From Lonicera japonica (lineage: Eukaryota; Streptophyta; Magnoliopsida; Dipsacales; Caprifoliaceae), in the NCBI GenBank assembly GCA_021464415.1, contig CM038467.1:13719411-13783410 (forward strand): a stretch of 64,000 nucleotides of DNA, given 5' to 3'. Both the position numbers and the translations under genes were made by a program. Of this stretch, positions 36,419 through 49,500 are shown piece by piece. The notes under the pieces are model-generated. The model did no database searches, was not told the origin of the DNA, and saw nothing but the letters and a program-made list of their open reading frames with translations. Positions within the stretch are counted from its first letter, which is position 1. Each line of letters begins with the position of its first letter.

Positions 36419-37559
36419 TACATTACTAGGGGTGTTCAAAAATCGAACCGGACCGACAAACCGAAAAAACCGAACCGAAAAATGAACCGATTTGGACCGG
36501 ACCATTTGAATTTGGTCCGGTCCGGTCTAAATTTTGAAGGACCGAATCATTTCGGTCCGGTCTTCGGTCTTGCATTTTAATACTACGGTCGGACCGGACC
36601 GGACCAGTTTTAATATATATATTTAAATATATATTATTAATATATAATATTAATACTAAAACCAAATCCTAAAATTAAATAACAGAAAATGATACAATCA
36701 CCTAAATAATTTTCTTACATGAAACTAATTGTCTACTACGAATTACGTAAAAGTACAATATATATATATATAAGTTTACGATTAGTGGAAAACAGAACTT
36801 GGTAAGAAAATAGGGTATGTCTAAGCATTGCTTTAATTAAATAATTATCTTATTTTGTCAATAGTCTATTAGCATATTTTTTATTTTCGCAATTAGAAGA
36901 TTCTTTAGCATAAAGATAATTTTTTTCCCTCCTCCATTAAAAAATAATAATGAATGGTAGAGAATGAATATGTATATATACATATATATGCAAGCAATGA
37001 ACAATTCAAAATTGTCTGGAGATACATGGTGGGTAGGAAACAAAATGCATAAGATCGAAGAAATGATTAAAATAAAGAGTAAAGCAATATTTAATCAAGT
37101 ATTACTTACACGTATAGATGCATGCATAATTAAAACTTCAGAGAGCAGAGAGACAGAATTTTATGGGGTTCCCCTCAGAAACTTGACACTTCTAAGTAAC
37201 CTCTCCTCCACATTAATTCATCATCACACTTTCATATACTCACAATAATTTAATTACTCAATCTTACGCTCCATATATAGTTTCAAATTTTCAATTACCA
37301 AATAATTTTACCACCACTGCTCATCTACTTCTACTATTATTTGCTTAGTTAGTTCCTTGATAACAATCCATATATTATTGTTGTACTAATTTTTTTTTTT
37401 ATCATAATACAACTTTTGGGCCCCAAAAAAAAGGTCCAGACCGAATGGACCGACCGGAACCGGACCGAACTGGTCTGGTCCGATCTTCACAGTCGTTTTG
37501 GTCCGGTCCTAGGCTATTCGGTCCCGTCAACCGGACCGTGCACACCCCTTATACATTAC
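36419..37559. mobile_element. hAT-like non-autonomous element with perfect 8-bp target duplication
   Basis: TACATTAC is repeated exactly at 36419-36426 and 37552-37559. The element 36427-37551 begins TAGGGGTGTTCA, and its right end reads TAAGGGGTGTGCA on the other strand. An 8-bp duplication and TAGGGGTG-type ends are hAT features. Both subterminal regions are packed with GGTCCGG and CCGGACC motifs in an otherwise AT-rich element. No transposase frame is present. Confidence 0.82.
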
Positions 37560-37910
37560 ATATAAACCTTTTTTTTAGATCGCATCGCACATTTACAAGG
37601 CAATCAAGCCATTCTTCAGTCTTAAACCTCATCATTTTATTTGCTATATTTTTTAGATAAGTCTTTTATCTTATAAAGTATAATATAACCTCGATCACAT
37701 AGCTCAATTTCAAAAACTTGATTATGTTATTCGCAGGAATCCATTGGCTTATAACTTCGTATTTGAAAACATGGAGAGAGCTATTGGCATTAGTGCATTA
37801 CTCATATTTTCATCCCTTCCGATAAAAATTTGTTTCTATTTATGATAAAGATTTAAGAATTCCCATTAAAAAAAAGAAAAAAGAAAAGAGAGAGAGAGAG
37901 AGAGAGAATT

Positions 37911-37930
37911 GGGTTTAGGGGCGGGGCCCA
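37911..37930 (+). promoter_or_regulatory. Telo-box-like and site II-like elements upstream of the CstF64-like gene
   Basis: GGGTTTAGGG (the reverse strand reads CCCTAAACCC) and GGGGCCCATT lie 120-140 bp before the start codon, after a (GA)n run at about 37888-37908. Telo-box plus GGCCCA elements are common in promoters of constitutively expressed plant genes. This is inferred from motifs. Confidence 0.4.
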
Positions 37931-38051
37931 TTGAATAGCGTCGGAAAAATCGCCCCCGTTTAAAACTCTGATCTCTCTGTATGTTCTCCTTCCTTTTTCT
38001 CCCCTTCTCTCAGACAAGCAAAGCAAAGCAAAATCGAAAGAGGAGGAGAGA

Positions 38052-41000
38052 ATGATGGGAAACCAGCTACCCGGCGACGGTCTATCCTCAAACCTATCCG
38101 GACTCTCAAAGCCCCAGCTCTACGACATTATGTCTCAATTAAAGGTATATATTTAACTCACCTCTACTTCTTTTTTTTTTTCTTTCTCTTCAACAAACAA
38201 TCAATTTACTTTTCCTTCGCTTCCTCGTATAATTCTCATTCTTTCTATCCAAATTCACTGCTTGATCTACGGGCAAAAAATGAGTATCGATTTGAGTACG
38301 TGCATGATGTTTTGCATTCTCTTTTTACAGACACTGGTCGATCAGAACCAGGACCAAGCGAAAGAAATTCTCGTCCAAAACCCCGCATTGACTAGAGCTC
38401 TGTTCCAGGTCCTCAGTATAGGGTTTTCTATTTCGTTTGACTTTTCGAGGCATTCCTTCTTGTTATTTGTTATCTAATTCTATGTTTTTCACCTCAGTTT
38501 AATAATCAAAGCGCCAATTATATACATTTGAAAATTATACGTGATCAAACTGCGTGGCTTAATTGCTGCTATCAGCTAATAGTGAAAATCATACTGAGAA
38601 TTGTTTTCTGTTGCAAGCACACTAAGCTCTGAAAATGATGAAGGTAAGTCAATTAGTTTCGTATGGCCTAAATTTGGAGCATTAAAATTTAGAATTTCTT
38701 TCTTTAACCGACAAGCTTTTGGGGGGATTTCATTATAACGAGATTGCTAAGCTTGGAAACGTGTAAATGAGTACCAAATACACGTCAAGTCCTTCCTAAG
38801 GCGAGAAAGGGTGAGAGATGAGGGGTTTTCATAATTCATTTAACACTAAAAGGTTGCTTGAACGCGGTTGAGGTTCCGAGTGTTCTATGTAGGAGTTTCT
38901 TTATATGTTATAGGCAATGAAGTTGTTTCACCATTTACATTATGAGAGTAGTATATACTTGGGGTTACATAGGTTAACACTTGTACGGAGCCAGATGGAG
39001 TAACTTCTTGTTTTATGAAGTTAGTTCATATGGCTTAGGGAGGATGCACAATTGCTATGTAGGTTTTGTTACGAGAGTAGGGAGGGTTTGACACGCATCC
39101 TTGGGCAAATTCTATATTGTGCGTTGTCATTTCTTTCATGTAGTGGAATTGGGTCGTCTTTCCGTGTATGTAGGAAAGTTTGGCTAAACGACATAAATCT
39201 TCATGTGTTCATCTCTCTCTCTCTCTCTCTTGTCGTTGCTTACATGTTCAATTGTTGATTGTAACGTCCATCATTATGTTACTGTCTTAGTTGGAATGGG
39301 GGGTTGTACCCAATCTTTTTTGGTCGTATTTTGTTGTATTCAATGTGCGGCGTGGATTGCATGGTGGTTTAGGCCATTTGCACAACAATAAGTGGCAGAC
39401 AGAGAACTCACTTGTGTTGGTTTTATTTAGATTTGGTTATTAAGGAGATCACCCTGATCTTTAGTCTTTAGGTCGACCAACTAGTATGTTGATAAAATCC
39501 ATTGTAATTTCTCTGGGTTGGGCACTCTAGCTTACAATAATTTAGTCTTTATACGCTCTGGGGACCGTGGTCTATAATAAAATAGGCTTCACTATACCTA
39601 ATTGGTTAATTGGTAAATTGATGGCTTTTGATTGTCAAGTTATGTTGCACTAATGCTGCAACTAACAATCATCTGTTAGTTATGACCTTGAGCAAGGATG
39701 GCATATGTTGATGTAGGAGGGAGAGTATCAATAATGGAGGAAATAAACTGAAGTCCTGATCCAAGTGAATGCAAATATAATCTAAATATACTAAAAGTAG
39801 GAAACTAATATTCGTCAACCAAGGCTGCCAACATTTAGTAACTTATTAGCTCATTAACTAAAATTATTAAATCCATAAATGAGGTTTTGAATTCCTAAAT
39901 ATAATTAAAAAAAGCAACTTAGACCAAAAAACGACAATTGTATAAAGATAATGAAGTAAGAAAATATTGAATGTCATATATTCCTCATTTCCTACTCTCG
40001 AAGAAATCATCCTCGAATTTGACTTCTAGAATTGATTTAGGCTATTCCAACATAAATAGGTAATGTGAATATTTGCTGCACATTATATTTGGCTGTAAAT
40101 ACCAGGATGTTGCCATCGAAAGTCATTTTTCCAAATCTGAAGATATCTAGATAATAGTCCAGTTTCTAAAATCAATTTACCAAATCTAAAGAAATCTAAG
40201 TGTTATTCTTGACCATTGATTAAAATGAAATTAGCGTACCCCTAAAAAAGCCGAAGTCAAATAGAGACTCTTAATTTTGGATGGTGGGAGTAGTTTACTA
40301 TTATACGGAAGGATATAATAATAACTTCAGTAACTGACGTTAATTTAAATTTTAAACACTATTATTAGTTTAACTATTCTCTAGGAGTAACTTTTTCCAT
40401 ATAGACATATAGTTGATCTTGTTATATTACTGATATATAAAAATCCTTAAATTTAAGTTTTTATATCAATCTTTGTCATATAGTATTCCACAAATATAGT
40501 GATAAACTAAGCTGCAATTGATCTTCCTCAATTAGAAACCCATTAAGAAAGGCTTTTTGAGATCGAGAAATTTGTTATTGACTTCGCTTTTTGGTTTTAC
40601 TTTTACTTTTTTGGTATCACTTCTTCACCATCTGACGATATTTTCTATAATCCATGACTTTCATTAGGCCCAGATTATGCTTGGAATGGTACAGCCCCCT
40701 TCAGTGGTATGGTTCTTTTATCCTGTTTAACTTGTTTCTCTTAGATTTATTTTAGCACATATGAGCAAGTAATTTATTCTAATCTATGTTTAGATTCCAA
40801 ACATTCAGCCAGCAGCTTCGAAGCAATCAGCACAGACAATGCAGCCCTCAAATAGTCAGGTTGCTCCGTCATTGGCTGCTCAAATTGGGGTGGTCGACCA
40901 AATAAGTGGGTCCCAGCTCCCAACCCCAATAAGAAAGCAGCAAAAAAACCAACCTCCCATTGACGTTCAAACCCCGTCTCTACCAAAAAATCCATTACAG

Positions 41001-44000
41001 TCTAAGGGCCATCATAATGCTCAAGCGTCATCAATATCACTTCCCCAATTTCAAGTTCCTAATACACCTCCAGTTCATTCTGTTTCACAAGCGCCCTCGA
41101 TTATTCAACCTGCAAGGCATGCTGCTTCTACCCAATCGCAACAACCATTACAGACAAGTGGAATCACGCATATGCCATCACAACCACCACTGCCACCACA
41201 GCCAAGACCACCGCCAATGCCGGCTTTCCCTCATCAACTTCATCCTCAAATGGGAACAAATGCGAGTTTCCAGCACTCTAGTGCACCCCAGCTTCATCAT
41301 TCACAACCAATCTTTCATGTAAGATGATAAGCTAAGAAGGGTGGACGCAAATACATGATATGGATATGCCAATATGGCTTTTTCCAGAAAAGTGGGAGAT
41401 GGAAATGTTGGGGATACTTTCAATATTGATTATATATTCATCTTATTATTACTATTATAATTATAATTTTTATTTTTAGAAGATAGCCCAAGTGCAAGCT
41501 TTCTTAGGTGTTTGGCACACAACAAGCTTGTAAAAGATAGTGTGCGATAGAGCACTTGAACACATGATGTTATATGATTTCATCAAGTTCAAAAGTGTTA
41601 TAATATCGTACACCGGTGCGAAGTGAACTTCTAATCCCCGTTTTAAATTACCAATTAATCTCCAACGTGTCCCGCAGCGTATCCGCATGTATTTTAATTG
41701 CTTGAAATATTGTAAAAATTGGATATTCTAAAATGCGTATCCGATACATATCCGATCATTTCATACACAAAATCTGTATTCGATGTGTATTGGATATGAA
41801 TTTGTGGACCTTCGAGGAGCATTTGCTCGTTCTGGATGGAAAGTAAAGTTCACTGGTAGGGATGCAAACGAAGCTAGCTTGGTTCGTAATAACATGGCCA
41901 ACCTTGAACACTCAAAATCAGGATTACAAACTGAGCTCAAGCTTGAACACTCAAAAACTTGGTTCGACTTGGCTCGTTTGCACCCCTATTCATCTGTTAA
42001 ACACATTTATCTTCTTGTGCATAGTGTTTTCGAGTTCGAATACTTGGAGATCAAGAGTTCTGGATCCTTGGGGCCACCTCTCATAGTTTTGCCTGATGCA
42101 TATGGCTTGGAGGGTCTACATGCACCATGGAGGATTGGTAGTAATAATTTTGATTCTCAGTGTTATCAAAACCAATAATAGTAGTAGTAGTAGTAGTAAT
42201 AATTTTGACATCCATATATATAATGTTTCTGAAATCATCAATCTACTTTTGTATTGATTTTAATAAAATCATTTTATGCAGTCAGGTGTAAAAGTTCCAC
42301 CTAGCATGGGGGGGTCTTCATTTTCGCAGGGACAGCCACTAGTCCCAAGTCAAGTGCCACTTCAGTCGCCGTATCAGGTATCATGCCATTCCCCTTTTCC
42401 TAATATTAGATTTGAGCAATGGGACTCATGCTAACTAGTTATGGAAACCTTATAGGCTGGTTAACCTGATGAATTCCGAAAGCTTGGTTGCTTTCACTTG
42501 GGTTTTAGTAACAATTGCAATCCACTTGTATTAGAAGACATTTTTGCTCATATTGAGATATGTTGATGTGCAACAACATTAAAAAAGAACAGTTATCTTT
42601 CAACTTGCACGTTTTCAGTTGACAATTTTCCTGTTAGCTTTTCTCTGAGGGTAGACTTGAGAACAATAAAGTCTCTCTCATGTGTTGAATAGAATTAAGA
42701 AAGAGTGTTTTAACACGTGGCCGCATGTAAAATGACGTTATATCATGGGGCAAATTCATATAGACTGATAGGAGAATGGTTTAAAGCTTCATATGTGTCT
42801 TTTCTGTTTACACTTCAGTTGTCCTACGAAGCACCTATACCGATACAAGTATCGGATACAATATTGCACAAATATGGTGATACAGAAAAACTAGAAAAAT
42901 CTAGGGTACTATATGTATTGGTTACGGATAATAAAATATAATTATATATATTCAGCTATAAGAATTTTAAAACTTATGAACAACGTCGTCAATATTCATG
43001 AAACTAAAGCAAAAACCTAAGCAGTTCAGTAGCATTATAACCTAAAAGCAGATATAATATTGTGACTGAAGGAGTGAGATGAATGACAGGCGATAGGCAA
43101 TGAAGAAGTGAGACTGGACGACGATGAGATCAACAGTGATGGAGGGTTTAGTTTGATTGTTTCATCTTATAAATTTTTTGTATAATAAAGGAATTATTTG
43201 TTATTTTTAAAGTAACCCCGTGAAAAAAAAATATCTTTGCTGTATCCAAAATTTAGTAATCCGTATCCTACAGTATCCAATTTAAAAAAAATGGATACTC
43301 CAATATGTATCCCGATATATAGGGCGCGTATCTGTGCGTATCTGATAATCATACGCCAACCCTAATTGAAGTATCCGTGCGTTAGAGTAGTTGTCCAATT
43401 TATCTCTCTTAATTAAATGTTAAATCGAGTAATAACGAGTTATTCACCTGCCTGCAGACCTAACCTACCCTTTGACTCTTTCGTTGCACAACTGCTTGGT
43501 TATCAAATATAGTAGGTGACAATGTTTTCTTTGAAAAAGAAACATAATAAGAGCAAATTAATGCTCCCTCGTTCAAAATTTCATAGTCACACTTCTCTTT
43601 TTGGGATTTTGCTAAATTTGAGGTCCATATGGGAAGTAAACGTAATATATTGTCTGAGTTGTCTTTGAAGGACTAGTGTGTCATGTTTCAACTTAATCTT
43701 GTCTTGCCATTAAGTTTGGAGGCTTAGTTTTGAAGATGACGCATTCTCTTACCAATGGAGACGGACGCTTAAATTTTGGAAAATTAGCAGTGAACTCTCA
43801 ATATGGGACGGATAATAGGGAGTGTATGCCATTTTCCTTCCTTTTTTCTAGACTAGAAGTAAAATAAAGGATATTGCCTTTTTTGTTTTTTCTATTACTT
43901 GAATTTCATCAAAATCATTTATATCATGTTCCCGACTCTTGTGAACTTGACAATTGGCATGCTTACGCTTATGTTGCAGCAGGGGGGAGGTTCACAAATG

Positions 44001-44416
44001 GGGATGGGATTCGCTCAAGTTGGAAGCTCCTCCTCGCTAGGAGAAAGAGTAGTATCTTCTGCTTGGATGCCAGAGACTACAGCTCCAACACCGTTCTCAG
44101 GATCACCTCCTTCATTTATACCCGGTCTGATGGGCCCCGGGAATCAGTCTGCTGGACCCCCTTCAGTAATAATACCTGATTCTTTTTTTACATTCAATCT
44201 TAAATGTGATGGTTTTTGGGTTTTTATCCTCTATCTATATCTGGCTTGAATATTGTTTTGTTGGGTAAAATACATATGCAGCAGTTAACAGCAGATATGG
44301 AAAAGGCACTACTTCAGCAGGTGATGAGCCTCGGCCCAGAACAGGTTAATATGCTCCCCCCTGAACAAAGGAACCAGGTCCTTCAGTTGCAGCGCATTCT
44401 CCGTCGGCAGCAGTGA
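38052..44416 (+). CDS. ESP1: RRM-less CstF64-like protein (ESP1-like), 383 aa
   Basis: Role inferred from family: mRNA 3'-end processing in the nucleus; Arabidopsis ESP1 mutants affect RNA silencing. Seven phase-0 exons: 38052-38144, 38331-38408, 40668-40706, 40794-41318, 42282-42377, 43980-44165 and 44282-44416. The hinge region lies at about residues 18-70 (LSKPQLYDIMSQLK, then VDQNQDQAKEILVQNPALTRALFQAQIMLGM), where CstF64 binds CstF77. A Pro/Gln/Ser-rich middle (about 70-335) follows. The C-terminal domain (about 340-383) is KALLQQVMSLGPEQVNMLPPEQR ending ILRRQQ, read here in two blocks. It matches the CstF64 C-terminal helical domain, which contacts Pcf11. There is no N-terminal RNA-recognition motif. 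Starting at MMGNQ with the hinge straight after fits ESP1 rather than a truncated CstF64. Introns 2, 4 and 5 are large and hold repeats. Confidence 0.87.
41857..41988. mobile_element. Small hAT-like MITE in an intron of the CstF64-like gene
   Basis: The left end TAGGGATGCAAACGA pairs with the right end TCGTTTGCACCCCTA. The flanks TTCACTGG and TTCATCTG are a plausible but imperfect 8-bp duplication. The element is 132 bp. Confidence 0.65.
43561..43828. mobile_element. Stowaway-like MITE in intron 5 of the CstF64-like gene
   Basis: The left end is TGCTCCCTCGTTCAAAATTT. The reverse complement of the right end is ACACTCCCTATTATCCGTCC. These CTCCCT..TCC ends are typical of Stowaway/Mariner MITEs. 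The copy is diverged. Confidence 0.5.
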
Positions 44417-44567
44417 AAAATGTCCCTCGAAGGTAATGGAAACCGAGGCGTTCACGTTTCACATTTGCCATCTTTGTGGGAGAGATTGGAAATGCCACCT
44501 CCATCTTTACCTTATTAGAGCTATTTATTAGCTTCAGTCCAGAAATAGAATTTGGTTGCCTGTAGAT

Positions 44568-44602
<35 letters not shown>

Positions 44603-46579
44603 TTTTCTCTCGGGATTTGGGGGTGTTAGGGATGACATTTTGAATTTGGCAGTTATGTTTTGAGTTCATAATCAATTGCATTTCCTTTTGGGAAAAATAC
44701 TAAAAAGGCCCCTTACAAAATCTTCAATCCAAAAGATCCGTTATTTATTTGTTTTTCAAGAATAAAAAAGCCCCAAAAGAGTATCTTTCAATAACAAAAA
44801 CTCCATTTATTCAACCATTACTTACTGTTTGACAAATTTTGCACTTTTGCAAATTGCAAATGGTCATTTTTTTCATAGCAAGCTTAATTGTTGAAATTTC
44901 CATTTAGGGTTCATTTGATTGCAAATTAAAACTATTGATTTTATGAAATGTTGGAGGTAAATGATTTGGTGAGATAATTTACTATTTTCTCAATATTGCA
45001 TGGAATCAAACTCTTTGTGCTTTATGCCAATCGTGAAAAAATGGAATTATTTAGAATTTCTCACGTATTTTTTTAAAATTTGTTTTTCAAACTTTATGCT
45101 CAGACCGGCAAAAGTTGCATTATCAAATGAATGTTACTAATCTCTGGAATTGGGTTACCTCCCCTCCGATCTTGTTAGAAATTGCTTTTGACGCCCAATC
45201 CTTGCTTATCATGTTCGATATCATAATATCATTTTCCATCATCTTTGAATTATTAAGACAAAAAATTATATAAATAAAGCACGTTTCATTTTGTAAAAAT
45301 GAATTGCATCATATGGCCAAAATTTGGACTCTCATGAACCCTTCCAGTAAGCAAATCCCAACCCCCACAAAACAATAAAAAAAAAATGAAGAAAACACGA
45401 TCATGTACGTGGCTGTGTCGCATCTCATTTTACATAAAACTGCTCATGTCTGTGTCTAGAGACACTCTTACAGCACTACCAACGCAGCCCTGACACAAAC
45501 AAGAATTTACTACTTTCCCTTGGGCTAATATACAACCAACAAATTAATAACATTTGTAGTCTCACATTCTAAACAAGCGAAAAATAATTACAACAGTGGA
45601 TCGCTTGCTTATTAAAAATACATCAGGCAAAAGCAAAATTAATATATCAACTTTGGGGAAACTTTTGGGGGACACTGTTTTAAGTGTTGAGAGCATGAAC
45701 CGCGGATGCCAATCATTGCTTAAGGTCGGATGATAATGGAATGATGGCACTGAAATGAAACTGCACATAACCATTCAGCTCAATGGAATGGCAACTAGTC
45801 AAGGTTACATCTCCATTCAAATGATAAAACAACTCTCAATATGAAAAACTGTCAATCACGAAGGTGGAGCTGGATGGGGCAACCTGAATTTTTGTTGGTC
45901 ACAAACCCGGTAACTCTGCAGTGCATTGAAGCACATATCAAATCAGTTTCTTACGTAGTCATATGTTCGTTGTTCTAACATCATATTCCTATCTCCGATT
46001 ACTTGGTAGATGTACCAGTCCTGATTCCAGATATGTATCATAAAATACTATGCATAGAACCTAATTGATTATCTGTACACCTGCAATTGTATTTAAGTAA
46101 ATAGATGCACATACGTTCTTGTTTTGTGCATTAATTGAGTTACGTTCCCCTGCACAGGTTTTTAGCCTTTTAACGAGTACTGAAAAAGCAACCCCCAAGC
46201 ACCAGGTTGTGGTTTGCCTTGCCTGGCGTAGATTACCACCTAAGCACCAAGGTAGTGACTAGGCCAGAGAGGTGGAGTTTATCTACTTTTTGTTTTGAAA
46301 ATTAATTTTTGCCTATATTCGAATCATGGGAAATGTTTGCTTTGGTGAGCATTATTCTCTTGTCTCTAAGTTTAATTCTATATTATTATATTTTAATAAA
46401 ATAGATAAATAAAACAATTGTCCACCTAATCCTCACCTGGGCGCGCCCTCCTGCCGCACCTAATCTTACAGCCAATTCTAACATACAAAGCATATAAATT
46501 ATATCGCTTACCCCTCCGAGACATCGTCTTACGATCTCCTATTCCATCCACTTGATCGAATAAAGGGGAATGACTTAGT
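44417..46579. other. Convergent intergenic region
   Basis: It holds the 3' ends of the CstF64-like gene (left) and the CRM gene (right). A (TAA)n microsatellite lies at about 44569-44602, probably within the 3' UTR of the left gene. Otherwise there is no gene. Confidence 0.55.
44569..44602. repeat. (TAA)n microsatellite
   Basis: A run of about eleven TAA units about 150 bp after the stop codon of the CstF64-like gene. Confidence 0.9.
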
Positions 46580-49500
46580 TTAACCCTTTTTGCCCAAAGA
46601 ATTATAATCACGGTTTTCGCTGCTTGACAACTCGAAATCTTCACCATCTTCCCAATCAAAGTCTTGACTTTCATTGCCATCAGAAATCATCCCTTCATCA
46701 TCTTCACTCTGCACATTATAGGCATAATATAACATCATTTATTTTGTCAGATAAATTTCTAAACCCACCCCTTCCTTGGGGTTTTGTCTTCTCTTCCTTC
46801 CTTTCTTTTCCACCTTTCCCCATAAATCACGGCAGTATACTTTTTAGATAAAAAGATATAACTACCACAAAGAATACATAACATTGAAACTTCAGTAACT
46901 CGCAACTCCAGCAATACCCATTAAAAAACCAGAAGTGATGGAAAGCAGTGGAGAAAACAAAGCCATCCAAAAGGGACAATTGTTACCAAGTGACTACATG
47001 ATTGGAAAATTGGTTAGAATATACGTGGAAATGTGGAATAGAACGGCTCACCTCAGAGGACTCTAAGTCATGATTGAACTGGCCATCTCCCCCTGAGTTC
47101 CAAGCGCTCTCGTCCTCCATATGATCAGAATCTACCTGCATGCAATATCAAGAGGTCCAATCTGTAAGACTCACTTGAAAAGGAATATAATATTGATTAT
47201 TAGATTGTAAACAAAGAACAAGTCGATCTAGAAGACAATTTGCACATAAATTTTCCACAATAAATGGATGATAAATCACAAGAGATTCTAACATAGCACC
47301 CTACTTTCATCACAAAATTAAGAAATAAACGTAAAATGTAATGCAAAGGAATCTCCTGCTTACATGCCGTCCTTGGCATATAAGCAGTGTGGTGTGAAAA
47401 AATAAAGTCGTCAAAAGTGCCGATGCTTCAAAATTTTCATTTTCTTTATTTCATTTCCCTTTTTATTTGGTTGGTGCAGCTCCAATGATTTAACTCCAAT
47501 TCATTGATGAGAAAAGCAACAGAGACTCTACTTGAACTTCCAAGCCTCTTGGCAGAATCTTAAATTGTTGACCAATTATGTTCAATTATAGGTTCAGAAA
47601 GATACAACAATCTTATTTTTAAGCAGAAGAAACATCCAGAAACTAACAAGTCTACTACATGTGATAACTAGGAAATGTAACACTTACATCATCTATGTTC
47701 ATTTGTGCTATGGCATTCTCGAGTTCAGATATATGTTGACTTAGAGCCTGAGAAAACAAATAAAATTGCGAGTCAGTTATCAAGAGATATATATTGGATA
47801 CTGGAAAGTCTGGAATGAGTGTATCATGTAATCCCTCTATTCCTTACTAAGACTTCATGATTGACTTGAATATTTTTTTAAGAATGCAGTAACTTCATCA
47901 CAACCAATGGTTTCGGATAAAGCTTGATTCCTACCGTGAGTTACCGTATGTTGATTATGTTATTAAAAGGAAAGTGGACTCTTAATTTGGGACAGAAGGA
48001 GTACAGCAATATCAAATTTTATTTGGAGAACACAACAGGGGCATAAAACATAACAAAACCTCATAACGCTGCAAGGCTTTCCAACGCTTCAATGCTCGTG
48101 CCTTTGTTGGAAGGTTTCTTGGTCTTATGGTAATAGGTCGCTGATAATTCTTTCCGCGATAATACATAACAGCATAACCTTTTGGGACTCTTACTATGTC
48201 CACTAGTATCCCACCACTTTCATATTCTATTAACCTTGCTGTTTCTTCAACAAATGCACAGTCCTTTTGTTTTGATATCAGCTTCACAAGTTCTCTATGC
48301 TTCCAATGCAAATGCATGTTCTCAATAACTCCATCAAAGACACCACGAATGCCTAATCGATTTACATACACATATGATTAACTGTTCAATTTAATATTAA
48401 AAATTACATAGAAATAATATATAATGAAATGTCGAACCCACCGAGCGGCAAATATGGCTTCATTCTTAATCCAACTCTGCGAAACATGACTCGTTCCTCG
48501 TCAGTGATTGTTTCCAGGTCCTCTGGAGGACCAATAGGAAGCCAAGATTCTCTTATCTTAGCTAATTCTTTCTCTGCTTTCTTCTTTTTCGCCTGGGCCT
48601 GTTTATTCAAACTGCAAGTTACAAGACATGCGCAAATAATACTACGAGTTATCTGATTTAAATTTAAGTTGCTGATTCACATGTTATAACTGAACATTTG
48701 GCGTCTTAATCACAAAAGATGTACTAGATCATTAAGAACGTCCAATAAAAGCTGGTGGTTTTATGAAAGCTAGAATCAATGCATAATTTTCTGCTTTTTA
48801 AACAATTTTTATAATAATATAAAAGATATAAAAGACATCTACTTACAAGGAATAGTTTATGTTCCAGTCGCTTGACAACCCTCACAGTCTTAGTTCTGGA
48901 CGCTGCTTCTATCATCTTCTCGTGTTCTTCAGCAGTTATTTCTCTTCCCCACTGAGCTTGAGCTTCATAAAACTCGGCCAAAGTACCAGCGGCTGCCTGT
49001 CCATTTCCACTCACCGAAGTTGCTTCTGCCACTCCCCTCCGCATTTTCTCTTCAACATCCTGCATCTGTTTTGTCATTTCTTGTCTTTCCTCTAAAGCAG
49101 AAGCCACACTTGTTGGGACAAAATCCTTCCCGCGATATATGACTATATAGTATTTGTTTCTGAGTAGTAACACACCTCCTGTTAGTTTCTGTGATATAAT
49201 GCAGGGGGTTAGAACCAGAACATTTTGATAATTCATTTTTGAAGTGTAAATACTACTCCATCTGTCTCAAATTAATAGTTTCACTTTCCCTGTAGTACAT
49301 TTAAGAAAACACTAATTTCAACCTAATTATTTTCAGGGGTTATATAAATGTAATAGTAGGGGTGCTATACACCTACGATGGAGCATTGGGCCAATACTTA
49401 AACACAGTGGGTTACCCCTATATTGAATCCGCTGAAGGAGCAAACTCCATGGGGCCAACAAGGAATAACCACTCCCATAACTGTGCAATGGATGCCTAAG

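Noticed and set aside
41783..42178. 131-codon open frame in the intron as a gene
   Set aside because: It runs through a 132-bp MITE and flanking intron, with no recognisable domain.
42830..43390. A transposon with GTATCCG-type ends in intron 5 of the CstF64-like gene
   Set aside because: The inverted similarity of the ends was weak and no target duplication was found, so it is not listed as a feature.
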